A stretch of 64,000 bases of DNA from Muribaculaceae bacterium Isolate-037 (Harlan) (lineage in GTDB: Bacteria; Bacteroidota; Bacteroidia; Bacteroidales; Muribaculaceae): the NCBI GenBank assembly GCA_003762615.1, contig RIAZ01000023.1, forward strand, positions 26,393 to 90,392, written 5' to 3'. The stretch's first letter is position 1. Each line of letters starts with the position of its first letter. Made by a program: the position numbers and the translations under genes. The notes below the pieces were generated by a model. It ran no database searches. It saw only the letters and a program-made list of their open reading frames with translations, and was not told where the DNA came from. This document shows positions 18,161 through 31,611 of this stretch, piece by piece.

Positions 18161-18189
18161 TAAGGATTATGGTTTTATCAAAAAATTGA

Positions 18190-19233
<1,044 letters not shown>

Positions 19234-19324
19234 TTAATAAAAACTTGTTTTCTAATAAATCCTGTAGATTTCCGGAATTGGCGATTCCGGATTACCCGTT
19301 GATGGGTTCCACCTTTTAGGTATG

Positions 19325-19332
19325 CAAAATTA
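19325..19332 (-). promoter_or_regulatory. -7 box TAATTTTG of gapA
   Basis: On the minus strand TAATTTTG lies about 125 bases before the gapA start. A TTGC near 19351-19355 is a weak -33 candidate. The long leader would be a place for post-transcriptional control, though no structure was recognised. Confidence 0.55.
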
Positions 19333-19565
19333 TAAAAAAAAATTGGTATTGCAATCGTAAATGAACGTTTTTTAACGTAATGACGTTTTTTAATCCGAGA
19401 AATCGTGATTTTTAGAGAATTTTTTAGTAGATTCGCATGATTTCATGGCAATCCCGGTCTATAGTCGACCTCGACTCGGACCCCTAAAGGGGGAGCTGTT
19501 GTCCCCTGACCCCTTCAGGAGGAGTTGAGACTAATAAAAAAATATAAACCATAAACCAATCTACA

Positions 19566-20009
19566 ATGGGAAAATTTTTATCAGATTTTAAGGAGTTCGC
19601 TCTCAAAGGAAATGTGGTCGATATGGCTGTCGGTGTTATTGTCGGCGGTGCGTTCGGAAAGATTGTGTCGTCGCTTGTCAACGACATCATTATGCCGGTG
19701 TTCTCTCTCATTACCGGTGGGGCGGGATATTCCAATCTCAAGTATGTGATACGAGAGGCTTCGCCTGCCACCGCCGAGGGTGCGGCAGCTGTAGAGGAGG
19801 TGGCGATAAATTATGGCACCTTCATTATGAATATCGTGGATTTCGTGATTATTGCTTTCTCAATCTTTGTGGCCATACGTCTTGCCATGAAACTGAAGAA
19901 GAAAGTGGCTGAAGAGCCGGCTCCGGCACCTGCCACACCACCTGAACCGACCAAAGAGGAGGTGCTTCTCACTGAAATCAGAGACCTTCTCAAAGAGCAG
20001 AAGAAATAA
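19566..20009 (+). CDS. mscL: Large-conductance mechanosensitive channel
   Basis: A 147-residue inner-membrane protein. The start [45 protein letters not shown] is the MscL N-terminal amphipathic helix and pore helix TM1; TM2 is [25 protein letters not shown], followed by a charged C-terminal helix ([15 protein letters not shown]). It forms a homopentameric relief valve against osmotic downshock. Monocistronic. Confidence 0.96.
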   Translation: MGKFLSDFKEFALKGNVVDMAVGVIVGGAFGKIVSSLVNDIIMPVFSLITGGAGYSNLKYVIREASPATAEGAAAVEEVAINYGTFIMNIVDFVIIAFSIFVAIRLAMKLKKKVAEEPAPAPATPPEPTKEEVLLTEIRDLLKEQKK

Positions 20010-20035
20010 GACGGGGTCTAAGCAGATACCAATCA

Positions 20036-20085
20036 AAAATATCAAAGGGATTGAAGATATGAGTCTTCAATCCCTTTGATATTTT
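20036..20085. terminator. Bidirectional terminator between mscL and lacZ
   Basis: 22-bp perfect arms (20036-20057 and 20064-20085) around TATGAG, with A-rich 5' and T-rich 3' ends, lie between converging genes, so it can serve both. Confidence 0.85.
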
Positions 20086-20100
20086 ATAATGCAAGCGTTA

Positions 20101-23205
<3,105 letters not shown>

Positions 23206-23231
23206 TTAGGTTTTAGATTAAACTTGAATCA

Positions 23232-23239
23232 CAAAATTA
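23232..23239 (-). promoter_or_regulatory. -7 box TAATTTTG of lacZ
   Basis: TAATTTTG on the minus strand lies about 42 bases before the lacZ start. The spacing and consensus fit a Bacteroidota promoter. Confidence 0.55.
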
Positions 23240-23438
23240 GTAAAAAATATTTAGCTGCACGGAGAAAAAACAGTCAAAATTGAGCACTATTATTGCAATG
23301 GTGAAAATGCGAACATTACGAAAAAATGCCTTTTACATACTAAAAACAGACAAATGCTATTGATGAAATATAATTTAGCGGTGGATTCAGTCGTTAAAAC
23401 AATGCTGAATCATTCATAACTAACCAATCATTCTAATT

Positions 23439-23645
23439 ATGATATTATTTATCGGAGGTCTCGGAATGTCGGAAATCCTGCTCATCGCGCTTGTTGTGCT
23501 TCTCTTTTTCGGGGGGAAGAAAATCCCTGAATTGATGAAGGGTCTCGGGAAAGGTGTCAGGTCGTTTAAGGACGGCATGAATGAGATAGAGAAAGACGTG
23601 ACCGACATCAGTAAGGATAACAAAGAGAACAACAGTGATAAATGA
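23439..23645 (+). CDS. tatA: Twin-arginine translocase subunit TatA/E
   Basis: A 68-residue protein: one N-terminal membrane helix ([15 protein letters not shown]), the [16 protein letters not shown] hinge and an amphipathic helix, then a charged tail. TatA multimers form the pore that passes folded proteins through the inner membrane. It overlaps tatC by 4 bases (ATGA). Confidence 0.95.
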   Translation: MILFIGGLGMSEILLIALVVLLFFGGKKIPELMKGLGKGVRSFKDGMNEIEKDVTDISKDNKENNSDK

Positions 23646-24460
23646 GTGAGGGATCCGGCTCGGAAGGCATGACCTTCTGGGATCATCTTGACGTGCTTCG
23701 GGGAGTGCTGCTCAGGATAGCGGCAGTGGTCGTTGTGTTCGGTATGGTTGCGTTCTTTTTCAAGGAGGAATTGTTTGATGTGGTTCTTGCGCCGAAGGAT
23801 GCCGGTTTTATCACTTATCGTTGGCTCGAACGTATGGCGGCAATGTTTCATGGCGACATCGGTGATTATTTCTCGGTCCGTCTGATCAACACAGGGCTTG
23901 CGCAGCAGTTTCTGATCCATGTGAAGACGGCAATGTGTGCCGGCGTCCTGTGTGCGTCGCCGTATATACTCTATCAGCTTTTCCGTTTTGTCTCTCCGGC
24001 ACTTTATTCCGATGAGCGAAGATATGTAGTGCGCGTGATAGGCTCATCCTATCTGATGTTTATTATCGGGGTGTTGGTAAGCTACTATCTTATCTTTCCG
24101 CTGACGTTCCGTTTTCTTGGCACGTATCAGGTGGCTTCCGATGTTGAGAATATGATCAGTCTGGAGTCATATATGTCTACATTGATAATGATGTGCCTGT
24201 CGATGGGAATCGTCTTTGAGATGCCGGTGCTTTCATGGCTATTCGGGAAATTAGGATTTCTGAGCGCACCGTTCATGCGTCAGTATCGGCGTCATGCCAT
24301 AGTCATCATATTGATAGTCGCGGCAGTGATCACCCCTACCTCCGACATCTTCACCCTCTTAGTGGTCTCCCTCCCGATGTGGTTGCTCTACGAAGTCAGC
24401 ATCCTCCTCGTAGCCCGCTGCACACCATCCTCGCATCTGCACTATAAAAAGAAAGTATAG
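23642..24460 (+). CDS. tatC: Twin-arginine translocase subunit TatC
   Basis: A 272-residue protein with six membrane helices. Family marks: [16 protein letters not shown] at the N terminus (the HL.ELR-type signal-binding segment), [14 protein letters not shown], and the late helices with [30 protein letters not shown]. It is the receptor for twin-arginine signal peptides. It contains a longer first periplasmic loop ([34 protein letters not shown]), as in other Bacteroidota TatC proteins. Confidence 0.95.
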   Translation: MSEGSGSEGMTFWDHLDVLRGVLLRIAAVVVVFGMVAFFFKEELFDVVLAPKDAGFITYRWLERMAAMFHGDIGDYFSVRLINTGLAQQFLIHVKTAMCAGVLCASPYILYQLFRFVSPALYSDERRYVVRVIGSSYLMFIIGVLVSYYLIFPLTFRFLGTYQVASDVENMISLESYMSTLIMMCLSMGIVFEMPVLSWLFGKLGFLSAPFMRQYRRHAIVIILIVAAVITPTSDIFTLLVVSLPMWLLYEVSILLVARCTPSSHLHYKKKV

Positions 24461-24486
24461 AAACCCTGACCATCAGGTCAGGGTTT
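24461..24486. terminator. Terminator of tatAC
   Basis: AAACCCTGAC (24461-24470) pairs with GTCAGGGTTT (24477-24486), followed by CTTGTT. It starts right after the tatC stop and faces the 3' end of the efflux operon. Confidence 0.75.
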
Positions 24487-24531
24487 CTTGTTAAGTAAAC
24501 TTTGGAACTTCATTAGTTATATGTGGTTATT

Positions 24532-25845
24532 CTACTTGCGGAGTGCACCCTGCTGGTAGAAGCGGAGGATGCGGGTGCGGAGGAGATATTCGTAGTGGGA
24601 TTGGATGCGGGAGATATCGGTCTTGAAGAGATTGTTCTTCGCTTGCTCATAGTCGGCTTGTGTGGCACGTCCGAGATTGAATCGTTCGCGTGTCGACTCA
24701 AATGAGAGGGTTGTCTTTTCAAGAGTCTCTGTTGAGGTGAGATAACGCTCGCGCGCGCCCGTCGCCTGATAATACGCCAACTGTATCTCCTTGTAGAGGT
24801 CGGACTCACGTTGTTCAAGGGTCAGTTCCGCGCTCAGTTTCTGTAGCTTCGCACGCCGTATGCTGTTACGCGTGTTGAATGCGTCAAAGATGGGTATGCG
24901 CAGCGACAGACCGAGATACGTGGAATAGTTATGCTTCATCTGAGCTCCGAAGCTCTCACTCTTCATGCCACTGACCGTATAGAAACTGGAACCGATTCCC
25001 GCGCTGAAGCTCAACGTGGGGATATATCCGGTCTTCGCAAGCGAGATATTCTCGTTGGCAACTTTCACCGCTTGTCTTGCACCGATAAGGGAATTGTTTA
25101 TCCCCATCGCGGAGGCATACACTACGTCGGGACCGGGTATTACCGGATCCATATCATCGAGCGGCACCACATCGAGCCCTTCGTATGAGGGCAACTGAAG
25201 CAGATTGGCAAGATTCACGAGAGCCACCTGTGTGTCGTTGTCGGCAGCTACTACCTGAAGTTTATCCTGTGCCGCCACCGATTCCAGATCGTATAGTGTA
25301 GCTTCCGCCACTTTCCCGGCTGCTATCAAGGCTTTCTGACGCTCCACCTCAAAGGCTGAATATTCAGCCTGGGAACGTGCACTCTTAGCCACCTCCTTGC
25401 AATAGAGCACTTGCAGATACTGCGATATGACGTTGAGTGTGATATTGTCTTTAGTAGCCTCATTCTCTGTGATATACTGGTTTAGCGACATCTCTGTTAT
25501 CTTCACGCGTCGATAGGCAGCTGTGCCCTGAAACAGAGGTAGGCTAAGACTTACGCCCCATTGGGTGTTGGTGGTGTTGCGGTCGGCATAAGTGTTTGAT
25601 GCCGTCAGACCGCGACCGAAACTGAAAGATTCCGATACCGACGCATCTACCGACGGCAGATAGCGGTCCTGTGCCTCCTTTATTGCGAGCTCCCCTTCAG
25701 TGATCCGCAGCTTCTGTTGCCGCACACTGATATTATGGGATATTGCGTAAGATATGCAGCTGTCGAGAGACCATGCTTCAGCATTTGCGGTGGTTGCCAC
25801 AGTCAGCAACGACACGGGCAATATGGCTTTGACAAATAGATTCAT
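24532..25845 (-). CDS. TolC-family outer-membrane efflux channel
   Basis: A 437-residue protein with a signal peptide (to TTANA) and two repeated OEP halves: WSLDSCISYAISHNISVRQQKLRITEGELAIKEAQDRYLPSVD at the start, then RQAVKVANENISLAKTGYIPTLSFSAGIG and the coiled-coil ERFNLGRATQADYEQAKNNLFKTD. TolC trimers form the outer-membrane exit duct. It is last of five minus-strand genes encoding a complete MacAB-TolC-type pump, starting 18 bases after the adaptor gene ends. Confidence 0.93.
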   Translation of the reverse strand: MNLFVKAILPVSLLTVATTANAEAWSLDSCISYAISHNISVRQQKLRITEGELAIKEAQDRYLPSVDASVSESFSFGRGLTASNTYADRNTTNTQWGVSLSLPLFQGTAAYRRVKITEMSLNQYITENEATKDNITLNVISQYLQVLYCKEVAKSARSQAEYSAFEVERQKALIAAGKVAEATLYDLESVAAQDKLQVVAADNDTQVALVNLANLLQLPSYEGLDVVPLDDMDPVIPGPDVVYASAMGINNSLIGARQAVKVANENISLAKTGYIPTLSFSAGIGSSFYTVSGMKSESFGAQMKHNYSTYLGLSLRIPIFDAFNTRNSIRRAKLQKLSAELTLEQRESDLYKEIQLAYYQATGARERYLTSTETLEKTTLSFESTRERFNLGRATQADYEQAKNNLFKTDISRIQSHYEYLLRTRILRFYQQGALRK

Positions 25846-25863
25846 GAGATAAATGCTTTACGG

Positions 25864-26961
25864 TCAGTTGCGGGGATTGCCACGTAGAGGAGTCTTTTTG
25901 TTTATACTGTCGGATTTTACCTCGACCATAAGTCCGTTTGAGAGACCGACTTTAATCTTCTTCTTTTCAAACACCTGGTTCGGCACAGAGTCGGTCAGCA
26001 GATAGACGTAGGCATTGTCGCCCTCATATTCCACGATGCTCTCCGGCACTGCGAGCACACTGTCAACGCTTTCAAGAATGACACTTGCATTGGCACTGTA
26101 GCCGGCACGCAGGTTGGCGATTTCGGTAGCGGTGAGTGCAGCTTTCACCTCAAACGTGTTTGAGCCGTTCTCATCCGATGCCATAGGAGCGATCTTCTCA
26201 ATTACGGCGGGATAGTCGGAACCGGCAACCGCACCGACAGAGATTCTGACCGGCATCTGCTCCTTCAGCAGATCCACCTCTGTCTCATCCACTTTCCCTT
26301 TGAAGATAAGGTCAGTCATATCTGCCACTTTCGCAATTGTGGTGCCATCGTTAAACGTGTTTGCCTGTATGACAGAGGAGCCGACTTTCACCGGCACTTC
26401 CAGAACGACTCCAGTCACGGTGGAACGCACGAGAGTGTTGGAGCCTTGTGCATTTGAAGCTGACACACCGTCTCTCACGATTGTGAGCTGGTCACGTGCC
26501 TGGTCAAGATCCTGACGTGCACGCTCAAGGGCTGTCTCATCAGTCTCATATTTCTCACGGCTTTCATATTTCTTCTCATAAAGCTGGCGCGTGCGTTCGA
26601 AAGTACGTTCAGCCTCCTTCAGAGCAATTTCCGCCATAGCCACACGGCTCTCTGCCGACGACAGTTGAGTCTCCTCCGGAATCACCTTAATCTTTGCAAT
26701 GATATCGCCATTGTTGACATGATCACCGGCTTCCACAAGAATTTCGCTTATAATACCGGAGATCTGCGGCTTGATGTCGATTTCGTCACGCGGTTCGATT
26801 TTTCCGGTCAGCACGGTGGTGCGTTCGATAGATTCAGTAGATGGATAACGGAGATCATATACGGTCTCCTTACCCTTTGAGTTTTGATAGAGATAGAAGA
26901 ATGTGCCGATGAATACGACACAAGCGATCACTATCAGCAGGATTTTGAAAAATTTTTTCAT
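25864..26961 (-). CDS. HlyD/MacA-like periplasmic adaptor
   Basis: A 365-residue protein: an N-terminal membrane anchor (FKILLIVIACVVFIGTFFYLY), a lipoyl-like half (GKIEPRDEIDIKPQISGIISEILVEAGDHVNNGDIIAKI), a coiled-coil hairpin (about 115-165), a second lipoyl half (STVTGVVLEVPVKVGSSVI), and beta-barrel and membrane-proximal domains. It links the inner-membrane ABC permeases to TolC. It is transcribed after the two permease genes and before tolC. Confidence 0.93.
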   Translation of the reverse strand: MKKFFKILLIVIACVVFIGTFFYLYQNSKGKETVYDLRYPSTESIERTTVLTGKIEPRDEIDIKPQISGIISEILVEAGDHVNNGDIIAKIKVIPEETQLSSAESRVAMAEIALKEAERTFERTRQLYEKKYESREKYETDETALERARQDLDQARDQLTIVRDGVSASNAQGSNTLVRSTVTGVVLEVPVKVGSSVIQANTFNDGTTIAKVADMTDLIFKGKVDETEVDLLKEQMPVRISVGAVAGSDYPAVIEKIAPMASDENGSNTFEVKAALTATEIANLRAGYSANASVILESVDSVLAVPESIVEYEGDNAYVYLLTDSVPNQVFEKKKIKVGLSNGLMVEVKSDSINKKTPLRGNPRN

Positions 26962-27051
26962 ATAGTTTTGAATTTGGTTCAGTTAGATATTAAAGATTAT
27001 GCAGCTTTATTGATAATGGGAATCAGGCATATCATTATGATTATCCCTGTA

Positions 27052-28308
27052 TTATTTGTCGTTGAGCGCCTCTACCGGTTTGATTCTCATTGCCTTGATT
27101 GATGGTATCAGTCCGGCGAGCGATCCGAGAATAATGAATATTGCGAGGATAGCCATGGCGGTTGTGAAACTCATCTGGAAATGCGCCTCCGATACGGCAT
27201 CCGGCGGATTCGTGAGATGATGTGCGACAGCGAGTACAATCGTGGCGAAGCACACACCGGCTAATCCGGCTACGACAGTCAGCACGATACCTTCACTAAG
27301 CACCTGCACAATTATGTCGCGTGGCTTTGCACCGATTGCCCGACGTATGCCTATCTCCTGAGTGCGTTCCTTCACGATAACCCACATTATATTGCCTATG
27401 CCTATGATTCCGGCAAGAAGCGTGGACAGACCGATAAACCATGCGAGAAGATCCACTCCGGTAAATAACGTCTCCACTTGCTCAAACATGTCGGCGATGT
27501 TGATCACCCACATGGCTCCCTTATCGTCGGGATGGATGCTGTGGCGGCGATATACCACTGACTGCATCTTTGGTACCAGCTCGGAGATATTGACCGAGGG
27601 TCGAGCGGTCATCATAATGAAATCCACCTTATCGCCATAGCCGTTGACGCGCCGGAATGTAGACGATGGAATCACGACAGCCTCATCCATACTTCCGTTA
27701 AGCTGAATCTCCGATTTATCTCCTGCTATACCTATTATTGAATAAGCCGTGCCGCCTACCTCTACCAACTGCCCCAATGGAGCCTCCACACCGGGGAATA
27801 GCTGTGCCGCAACCTTTTTACCTATTACAGCCACTCTCCTCTCCCCCACCATATCAGCCTCATTGACAAACCTTCCATGATATAAATTCGGTTGCAGAAT
27901 CTTAGTGTAGTCAGGTTCGGCACCAATTATCTGTCCGGAGAAAGAATGTTTTCCATGCTTGATGCTTTTTCCCCACGATTGGAAAGATGGCACCACCGCC
28001 TCCAGTTCCGGGAAAGACTCTTTCAGAAGTTCCACATCAGTAAGATCCATCATCCATGTCCGCCCCTTCTGATAACCCTTATATGGCATAGACGTGCGGT
28101 TTGCCACCATTCCGGCAGTGTTTGTGGCGAATCCCGCGAAATTTCTCTTCAGCATATCCTCGCCACCGCGGGCTCCTCCGGTCAGCATTGCGAGCATTGC
28201 CACGCCCCAGAAGATACCGAATCCGGTGAGAAACGTGCGGGTCTTGTTGCGCATCAATGTGGCACCGATCTCCTTCCAGTTCTCTAAGTCGAAAATAGTA
28301 AGTTTCAT
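27052..28308 (-). CDS. MacB-like ABC transporter permease (second copy)
   Basis: A 418-residue protein with a MacB periplasmic core domain between helix 1 (RTFLTGFGIFWGVAMLAML) and three C-terminal FtsX helices (LSTLLAGIIGIGNIMWVIVKERTQEIGIRRAIGAKPRDI is the family signature). It ends in GLIPSIKAMRIKPVEALNDK. With the next permease it probably forms a heterodimer, since both lack a fused ATPase. It lies 12 bases after the first permease gene. Confidence 0.93.
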   Translation of the reverse strand: MKLTIFDLENWKEIGATLMRNKTRTFLTGFGIFWGVAMLAMLTGGARGGEDMLKRNFAGFATNTAGMVANRTSMPYKGYQKGRTWMMDLTDVELLKESFPELEAVVPSFQSWGKSIKHGKHSFSGQIIGAEPDYTKILQPNLYHGRFVNEADMVGERRVAVIGKKVAAQLFPGVEAPLGQLVEVGGTAYSIIGIAGDKSEIQLNGSMDEAVVIPSSTFRRVNGYGDKVDFIMMTARPSVNISELVPKMQSVVYRRHSIHPDDKGAMWVINIADMFEQVETLFTGVDLLAWFIGLSTLLAGIIGIGNIMWVIVKERTQEIGIRRAIGAKPRDIIVQVLSEGIVLTVVAGLAGVCFATIVLAVAHHLTNPPDAVSEAHFQMSFTTAMAILAIFIILGSLAGLIPSIKAMRIKPVEALNDK

Positions 28309-28320
28309 AGTCAGATAGTC

Positions 28321-29544
28321 TTATTCATCGCGGAGAGCCTCCACCGGTTTTATTTTCAACGCCTTCATAGCAGGGAAAAGTCCGGCAATCGCCCCTGCCA
28401 GCACGAGCACTCCCATCACTTCGAGGGCAATGGCTATGCTGACAGTAGGATTCGAGATGGGACCGTCCGGACCGATTATATAGGCAATAATCTGAGTGAC
28501 AATCATGCCAAACACAATGCCGAGATACCCGAACAGCAGGGTGATGCCCACAGCCTCGGCAATCACTTGGGTAAGGATCTTATGTGGCTTTGCCCCAATT
28601 GCGCGACGTATGCCGATTTCATGGGTGCGCTCCCTTACGGTCACAAACATGATGTTGCTGATTCCGACTATGCCGGTAAGAAGCGTCAGTATGCCGAGCA
28701 CCCATACGCTGGTGTCGAGAATCACGAGAGCCTGACGTGCTTTTATGGCATTTGTAAAACTGTTGGAGATGTAGACGGCATTCTCATCTGCGGGATCGAA
28801 ATTGTGGACAGTGGCGAGAGTGTTGCGGATATCTGTCTCCGCAGTGTTGCCATCCTCCTCCGTGTGTACATTCTTGAGAGCCACGGAGAGTGTGCCGAGA
28901 TCCTCACGGTCAGAAGCGATCATACGGGCTGTGGTAAACGGTATGTAGCAACTGCGGTTCCAATTGCTTTGGTATACCCCCACCACCTTGAAGGATAGAC
29001 CTTGACAATCCACTCTACCGCCGCAAGCTCCTATGCCGTCGGGAGGGAACAGCTGGTTGGCATAATATTCCGGAAGTACGATGACCTTTGCCTTCTCGGC
29101 AAGGTCGCGGTCAGTGATGAATCTCCCCTCTTTCATTGTCCGGATATCCTGCTCCTGCTTTATTGAGGGGAATACGCCTGTGTATGATTCGGAAATCTTC
29201 GCTTTTGGAGTGGAGATGTTGCCGGAACCATATATGCGTGACGTCACTTCCTCCACATACTTTGGATTATTCTCCGGCAATATCTTCATGTCGCCATCCT
29301 TCATCCTTATGCGTCTCCCCTCTCGGTTCCCCTTGTAAGGGATTGAAGTGTTCCCGCTGAAAATACGTATAGAGGCAGTGTTGCGCGACACCATCATCTC
29401 CTGAAAGTTGTTGGTGACGCCACGTGCCATACTGAGGAGTACAATCAGCATGAATACACCCCACGTTACAGCTATGCCGGTCAGCACGGTACGCAACTTA
29501 TTCGTGCGTATTGTCTGAAATATTTCGCGGATCAGATCGGTCAT
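28321..29544 (-). CDS. MacB-like ABC transporter permease (first copy)
   Basis: A 407-residue protein with the same layout as its neighbour: helix 1 (RTVLTGIAVTWGVFMLIVLLSMARG), the MacB core, and FtsX helices with GIVGISNIMFVTVRERTHEIGIRRAIGAKPHKI, ending in GLFPAMKALKIKPVEALRDE. The paired, diverged permeases suggest a heteromeric transporter. The start overlaps the ATPase gene by 4 bases. Confidence 0.93.
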   Translation of the reverse strand: MTDLIREIFQTIRTNKLRTVLTGIAVTWGVFMLIVLLSMARGVTNNFQEMMVSRNTASIRIFSGNTSIPYKGNREGRRIRMKDGDMKILPENNPKYVEEVTSRIYGSGNISTPKAKISESYTGVFPSIKQEQDIRTMKEGRFITDRDLAEKAKVIVLPEYYANQLFPPDGIGACGGRVDCQGLSFKVVGVYQSNWNRSCYIPFTTARMIASDREDLGTLSVALKNVHTEEDGNTAETDIRNTLATVHNFDPADENAVYISNSFTNAIKARQALVILDTSVWVLGILTLLTGIVGISNIMFVTVRERTHEIGIRRAIGAKPHKILTQVIAEAVGITLLFGYLGIVFGMIVTQIIAYIIGPDGPISNPTVSIAIALEVMGVLVLAGAIAGLFPAMKALKIKPVEALRDE

Positions 29545-30236
29545 GGTATGACAATTGGGGATGATTCCGGCACAATCACGCCGTCGGATATGCGTATAAG
29601 TCTGTTGGTCTGGGCAGCCACACCGGGGTCATGGGTGACAATGATAATCGTCTTCCCGTCCACCTCATTAAGCTCACGGAAGATACCCATTACATCGTGC
29701 GAGGTCTTACTGTCGAGCGCACCCGTAGGTTCGTCGGCAAGTATGATTGAAGGGTTGGTGATCATAGCGCGGGCAATCGCCACACGTTGTTTCTGACCGC
29801 CCGACAGTTCTCCCGGCAGGTGGTGTGCACGGTCAGCGAGTCCCATCTTCTCCAGCTGCTCCATCGCCAACTTATTGCGTTTCTTACGCGACACCCCCTG
29901 ATAGAAAAGCGGGAGAGCCACGTTCTCCACCGCATTCTTATAATTGATAAGGTTGAATGATTGGAAAACGAAACCGATCATCCTGTTTCGGTATTCAGCG
30001 GCACGGTTCTCGCTGAGATCCTTAATCAGTTTCCCGTCGATATAATATTCGCCGGAGTCATAATTGTCGAGAATACCGAGGATATTTAATAGCGTTGATT
30101 TGCCGGAGCCGGAAGCACCCATGATCGACACGAGCTCACCCTTGAACACATCAAGATTAATCCCTTTGAGCACATGAAGAGGTACGGCACCGTCGTATGT
30201 TTTATTGACGTCGCGCAGACGTATCATCTCATTCAT
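29541..30236 (-). CDS. ABC transporter ATP-binding protein (MacB/LolD class)
   Basis: A 231-residue protein with Walker A GASGSGKST, Q-loop FVFQSFNLI, signature LSGGQKQRVAIARAM, Walker B IILADEPTGALD and H-loop IIIVTHD. It is first in the five-gene pump operon (ATPase, two permeases, adaptor, TolC). The pump type exports peptides, lipoproteins, antibiotics or toxins; the cargo is not shown by the neighbours. Confidence 0.95.
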   Translation of the reverse strand: MNEMIRLRDVNKTYDGAVPLHVLKGINLDVFKGELVSIMGASGSGKSTLLNILGILDNYDSGEYYIDGKLIKDLSENRAAEYRNRMIGFVFQSFNLINYKNAVENVALPLFYQGVSRKKRNKLAMEQLEKMGLADRAHHLPGELSGGQKQRVAIARAMITNPSIILADEPTGALDSKTSHDVMGIFRELNEVDGKTIIIVTHDPGVAAQTNRLIRISDGVIVPESSPIVIP

Positions 30237-30536
30237 CAGTTAGGCATAGTCCATTAGTGGAACACAGAGAAACAACGCATAAAGAGACCTTATTAGTATC
30301 AAACAATTGAAAAAAGTCATAAAAATAATCCAAAAACATAGTCAATTGCCAAAAATAAGCAGAAAAACCGACAACTCCGGCATCAAACCTACCTTGTCGT
30401 CTTGAAATTCGGATTTATGATGGAGAGGAATGGAAAATATCTTTGGTATATGGATATTTTTCACCATAACCAGTAGATGATGAAAACAATTGTAATAATT
30501 TCAACTCATGGTGTTGGTATCTTCCTGTTTTTGGTG
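30237..30536. other. AT-rich intergenic region between pump operon and ATPase-nuclease pair
   Basis: About 300 bases separating divergent transcription units. It should contain the promoter of the minus-strand pump operon, but no clean TAnnTTTG box was found on that strand; only loose matches such as ATTGTTTG are visible. No repeat, open frame or RNA gene was recognised here. Confidence 0.5.
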
Positions 30537-30544
30537 TAAATTTG
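30514..30544 (+). promoter_or_regulatory. Promoter of the ATPase-nuclease pair
   Basis: A -7 TAAATTTG at 30537-30544 with a TTG at 30514-30516 (20-base spacer) precedes the ATG at 30574 by 29 bases, in line with the Bacteroidota consensus. Confidence 0.6.
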
Positions 30545-30573
30545 TGGAGATTTATAATTTAATGTAGAATATA

Positions 30574-31611
30574 ATGGTAAACAGCATATCATTAAGTGGA
30601 TTCACGAGCTTTGCAAATAATAAATTTTCATTTACTGATGGAGTGAATATATTTATTGGCAAAAATGGAACAGGCAAGACACATATACTTAAATGTATAG
30701 CATCGGCATTGCAGGCTCGTCATGAGTTTCAGTTAAAGAAGACTACCTCAAAGGAACAATTTGAATATATTTTAGCTGAAAACTTGATTCATTATTTCAA
30801 ACCGGATTTTATAGGTAATCTGGTGAATAAGAATGTTGTTTCCGGAAAATCAACTGTAGGTGTAAATATAGATGGGAAGGAGCTTTCATTCGGTTTTTCC
30901 TCCACATCCAAGACAACTGTGAAGATAGATAAGGATGATAAATGGGATGAATGTCAGTTTATTTATATTCCTCCACGCGAAATGTTTTCATTGTTCGAGG
31001 GTTTTATTGGATTGAGCAGCAAACGAGAACTTTCATTTGATCAGACTTATATCAATCTTGCCCATTCGCTTGCTCTTCCTGTATTACGCAATATAGAAGA
31101 TAACCCACTAAAACCTGCCATAGAATTACTTGAGAAAGAACTTGGCTTTAAGGTGCTTCAGATGAATGGTAGGTTTTATATTGAGACTGTTGATGGGCGA
31201 ATGGAAGCACATCTTGTAGCAGAGGGATTAAGGAAGATGGCATCCATACTTTATCTTATTCTTAATGGAGAGATAAATAGCAATACAGTTTTATTTTGGG
31301 ATGAACCGGAATCAAATCTTAATCCTGCATTGATACGCATAGTGGCGGAATTTATTCGTGAACTTGAGCGGTGTGGTCTGCAAATTTTTATTGCAACTCA
31401 TGATTATCTTCTTACCCATATACTGTCTCTTTATTCTGAATATAAGGATAAAACCGATATGAATATACGTTTTTTCGGGCTTCATAAAGAAGGAAATGTT
31501 ATCAGTGTGGAAGAGGGTGAGACACTTGCTACAATACAGAATAATCCCATTCTGGAAGAGTATGCAGCTTTTTATGAATTAGAACAAACATATATCAATG
31601 ACTATGAGTGA
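30574..31611 (+). CDS. AAA family ATPase (AAA_15/AAA_21, OLD/RecF-like)
   Basis: A 345-residue protein. Walker A is GKNGTGKT (29-36), with an SMC/OLD-like N-terminal strand (SISLSGFTSFANNKFSFTDGVNIFIG). A signature-like VAEGLRKMASILYLI lies at 215-229, Walker B VLFWDEPESNLNP at 239-251, and a final IFIATHDYLLTH. There is no fused Toprim domain as in OLD nucleases; the nuclease-like part is the next, overlapping gene. Such ATPases serve as sensors in several anti-phage systems (PARIS, Septu, retron effectors); that role here is inference. AT-rich codon use differs from the flanks and suggests transfer. Confidence 0.85.
   Translation: MVNSISLSGFTSFANNKFSFTDGVNIFIGKNGTGKTHILKCIASALQARHEFQLKKTTSKEQFEYILAENLIHYFKPDFIGNLVNKNVVSGKSTVGVNIDGKELSFGFSSTSKTTVKIDKDDKWDECQFIYIPPREMFSLFEGFIGLSSKRELSFDQTYINLAHSLALPVLRNIEDNPLKPAIELLEKELGFKVLQMNGRFYIETVDGRMEAHLVAEGLRKMASILYLILNGEINSNTVLFWDEPESNLNPALIRIVAEFIRELERCGLQIFIATHDYLLTHILSLYSEYKDKTDMNIRFFGLHKEGNVISVEEGETLATIQNNPILEEYAAFYELEQTYINDYE

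Noticed and set aside
19441..19530. CCCCTAAAGGGGG-type sequence before mscL as a regulatory RNA
   Set aside because: It looks like a short decayed intergenic repeat; no stable fold or conserved riboswitch core could be recognised.
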